Shown piece after piece: positions 8,102 through 9,354 of a stretch of DNA of 9,354 nucleotides (position 1 is the first letter of the stretch; each line of letters opens with the position of its first letter). Below the pieces are notes generated by a model. That model saw only the letters and a list, made by a program, of their open reading frames with translations, was not told where the DNA came from and did no database searches. The stretch is taken from positions 1 through 9,354 of the forward strand of contig JALVRI010000541.1 in the NCBI GenBank assembly GCA_027031325.1, in the 5' to 3' direction. Origin of the DNA: Desulfobacteraceae bacterium. Its GTDB lineage: Bacteria > Desulfobacterota > Desulfobacteria > Desulfobacterales > Desulfosarcinaceae. The position numbers and the translations under genes were made by a program.

Positions 8102-8128
8102 TTGCCCGGCCTTATCGAAGCGTATAAT
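8102..8128 (+). promoter_or_regulatory. Candidate promoter of the selenoprotein gene
   Basis: A perfect -10 hexamer TATAAT stands at 8123-8128. The best -35-like match, TTGCCC (8102-8107), is only 15 bp away and is weak, so an activator may be needed if this is real. A start near 8135 would leave a leader of about 105 bases. The adjacent AACTGGAG direct repeat lies just downstream. Support is moderate. Confidence 0.35.
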
Positions 8129-8240
8129 CCGGAGCATCGGCAAGGCCACAAAAACTCAAACTGGAGCCGGAATCAACTGGAGGCGAACGTCAATTTCAAC
8201 CTCTAACAGGCTGCTAATCCCGGCCCGGAAGGAACCACAC

Positions 8241-9239
8241 ATGAACGACCGATCAGCGGAATCTTTCAGCCAATTCAAGGATTCTTTTTTTTACGGCAAG
8301 CGCACCGATCTCAATTTCAAGTTTCTTTCCCACTTGACAGAAAGCCAGGCCGGACACTTTTTCCAGGAACTTTTCAAGGCCGTTGTCGAGGCGGTCGACC
8401 ATGACCGGACCGACAAGCTAGGCGCCCTGATTACCGCCTGGCAGGCCAGGGGATACGCCCACCAGGAAAACTTCGCCTACCGGGATGGCCCCTTCACAAG
8501 GCTTTCCAAGCCTTTGAAGCAAAGCCGGCTGGCATTGCTGACATCCAGCGGGCATTTTGTGACCGGCGATGATCCAAAACCTCTAGGCATTGAAAATATG
8601 ACCCAGCAGCAGGCCGTCGAGCTTATATTCAAAACCCTCAGGGAAAAACCGGTTCTTTCGACAATCCCCAAGGACACCCCGGCCGACAAGTTGCAGGTTC
8701 GCCACGGCGGCTACGATATATCGGCCGCCCTCGAAGATCCCAACGTTGTGTTTCCACTACAAATCCTCGCCGAACTGGAAAGCAGCGGTCAAATCGGCCA
8801 GCTGGCCCCAAAGGCATATTCCTTCGTAGGAGCCTGCTCCCAGAAACGCCTCATCAAGGAAGCCCTTCCTCTATGGGTGGCCGAGCTTCAAGGCCAAAAA
8901 TGTGACGCCGCCTTGCTGGTTCCGGTCTGACCTGTATGCCACATGTCCGTGGGACATGTCGCCCGCGCCCTGGAAACCGCAGGGATTGCCACCGTGATCG
9001 TGGCCGTGGAGGCCTTCCGGAATCGCATGCAAATGATGTCCCTGCCACGGGTGTTGCTGACCGGCCAGCCCATTGGAAGGCCCCTGGGACGGCCGGGAGA
9101 CAGGCAGGGACAAACTGCGGTCCTGGAGGCCGCCCTGGCGATGCTGGAAGACAGCCGCCCGCCCGGCAAGATTGAGTCTTTCCAACCGGAGGCAGCAAAT
9201 TATGTCACCGGTTCCGGTCCGAACGTATCGGTTTCGTAA
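8241..9239 (+). CDS. GrdB/PrdB-family selenoprotein (in-frame UGA = Sec230)
   Basis: The frame is continuous from ATG 8241 to TAA 9237-9239 except for TGA at 8928-8930, giving 332 aa with Sec at 230. I recognise the glycine/sarcosine/betaine (and D-proline) reductase selenoprotein B family from 'LALLTSSGHF' (97-106), 'VRHGGYDIS' (153-161), 'NVVFPLQIL' (168-176), 'AYSFVGA' (192-198), then 'LLVPV-U-PVCHMSVGHVARALE' (225-245) and 'PLGRPGD' (281-287). The UGA falls exactly in a U-x-x-C redox motif (Sec230, Cys233), where I recall relatives carrying Cys or Sec. A SECIS-like hairpin follows. GGAAGGA (8227-8233) lies seven bases before the ATG. An automatic caller would stop at 229 aa and miss the redox centre. 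No GrdA, GrdC/D or PrdA partner is nearby; the substrate is unknown. The gene ends with TAA while the five other complete genes end with TGA. The alternative, a nonsense-mutated pseudogene, is much less likely because both parts are intact. Confidence 0.85.
8928..8962 (+). promoter_or_regulatory. Bacterial SECIS element with recoded UGA
   Basis: The UGA is at 8928-8930. ACATGTC (8941-8947) pairs perfectly with GACATGT (8953-8959) around the loop CGTGG (8948-8952), which can close by one more C-G pair to a GUG loop. The stem begins 10 bases and the loop 17 bases after the UGA, and the loop offers an unpaired G. This agrees with the known bacterial SECIS layout (SelB binding in the coding sequence just after the UGA, conserved loop G). 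Confidence 0.72.
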
Positions 9240-9271
9240 CTAATCCAACTTCTTGCGCTTTATAAAACAGC

Positions 9272-9300
9272 TTGACTTTTGTTTATCCGACTGTTAGAAA
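9272..9300 (+). promoter_or_regulatory. Sigma-70-like promoter for a gene beyond the right edge
   Basis: TTGACT (9272-9277, 5 of 6) and TAGAAA (9295-9300, 4 of 6) are separated by exactly 17 bp in AT-rich DNA that contrasts with the GC-rich genes. Transcription would start near 9307, just before the palindrome at 9314-9343. The short repeats AACAG (9266-9270) and CTGTT (9291-9295) flank it. The target gene is not in the window. Confidence 0.5.
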
Positions 9301-9313
9301 TGACTTGGTTTTT

Positions 9314-9343
9314 TGCAGGTTGTAATAATTATCACAACCTGCA
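9314..9343. promoter_or_regulatory. 30-bp palindrome, candidate Fur/PerR-family operator
   Basis: TGCAGGTTGT (9314-9323) is the exact reverse complement of ACAACCTGCA (9334-9343). The centre ATAATTAT (9325-9332) is itself a palindrome, leaving a single A/C mismatch pair. Within it, 9320-9334 reads TTGTAAT-A-ATTATCA, which differs at two positions from the PerR box (TTATAAT-N-ATTATAA) and at two from the Fur 7-1-7 box (TGATAAT-N-ATTATCA). Placed just after the predicted transcription start, it would suit a repressor site. No U-run follows on either strand, so it is not a terminator. Confidence 0.5.
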
Positions 9344-9354
9344 GGGAATTAATA

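Larger units (their letters stand above)
7880..8240. other. Divergent intergenic region without a convincing gene
   Basis: This 361-bp stretch separates the minus-strand YyaL gene from the plus-strand selenoprotein gene. It holds the minus-strand promoter (7932-7960), a candidate plus-strand promoter (8102-8128), an 11-bp perfect palindrome AAGCTTAGCTT (8075-8085), and a short direct repeat AACTGGAG (8159-8166 and 8175-8182, 16-bp period). Short open frames exist on both strands but have no ribosome binding site or recognisable domain. I see no tRNA or riboswitch. Confidence 0.6.

Noticed and set aside
7985..8206. Small plus-strand ORF of 73 aa in the divergent region
   Set aside because: No ribosome binding site, no recognisable motif, composition unlike a real protein, and it overlaps the candidate promoter.
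8943..9239. Independent 98-aa gene starting at ATG 8943
   Set aside because: It is in frame with the upstream gene, has no ribosome binding site, and begins inside a conserved motif; it is the C-terminal part of the selenoprotein.
9307..9316. Possible sigma-54 promoter (GG ... GC)
   Set aside because: The GG and GC are only six bases apart; sigma-54 promoters need ten.
9314..9343. Palindrome as intrinsic terminator of the selenoprotein gene
   Set aside because: No U-run follows the stem on either strand and a promoter lies between it and the gene.

Overview
The window reads as chromosomal DNA of a GC-rich, probably anaerobic bacterium. Four things together suggest Desulfobacterota (formerly Deltaproteobacteria): a selenocysteine-type GrdB/PrdB-like protein, a rhodanese fused to a rubrerythrin-like diiron domain, a HEAT-repeat protein ending in a receiver domain, and a GldG/DUF4340 membrane pair. 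This placement is inference, because no marker gene is present. No mobile element, CRISPR array, tRNA or rRNA is visible.

Layout. Positions 1-3158 (+) hold the end of an operon for a GldG-type ABC-2 transport system. There is possibly the last codons of an upstream gene, then a 720-aa GldG-family (ABC_transp_aux) protein, then a 315-aa DUF4340 protein whose start overlaps the GldG stop (ATGA). After an 80-bp gap that can pair with the ribosome binding site comes a 549-aa HEAT-repeat/receiver protein (3239-4888, +). It converges, with an 11-bp gap, on a two-gene minus-strand operon. That operon is a YyaL/SPATA20-type thioredoxin-domain protein (7879-5753) followed 22 bp later by the rhodanese/ferritin-like fusion (5730-4900). 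A good promoter for it lies at 7932-7960. A 361-bp divergent intergenic region (7880-8240) separates it from the last gene.

The most notable feature is at 8241-9239 (+). It looks like two adjacent ORFs of 229 and 98 aa split by a TGA, but the frame is continuous across the TGA. The junction reads Val-Pro-Val-(UGA)-Pro-Val-Cys-His, a UxxC redox motif at the position where this family carries Cys or Sec. A 7-bp perfect hairpin with a G-containing loop sits 11 nt (stem) and 17 nt (loop) after the TGA, as expected of a bacterial SECIS element. I therefore call one 332-aa selenoprotein with Sec230. None of the usual glycine- or proline-reductase partner subunits is nearby, so its substrate is unknown.

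The right edge (9240-9354) holds a good sigma-70-like promoter (9272-9300) followed by a near-perfect 30-bp palindrome (9314-9343). The centre of the palindrome resembles a Fur/PerR-type 7-1-7 operator. Both presumably control a gene beyond the window.

Functionally the right two thirds has a redox/sulfur theme: a thioredoxin-fold CxxC protein, a rhodanese/diiron protein and a Sec oxidoreductase-like protein. The left third is an envelope ABC system. I see no evidence of a wholly new multi-gene system. The recoded UGA and the regulatory structures are the parts most likely to be missed by automatic annotation.
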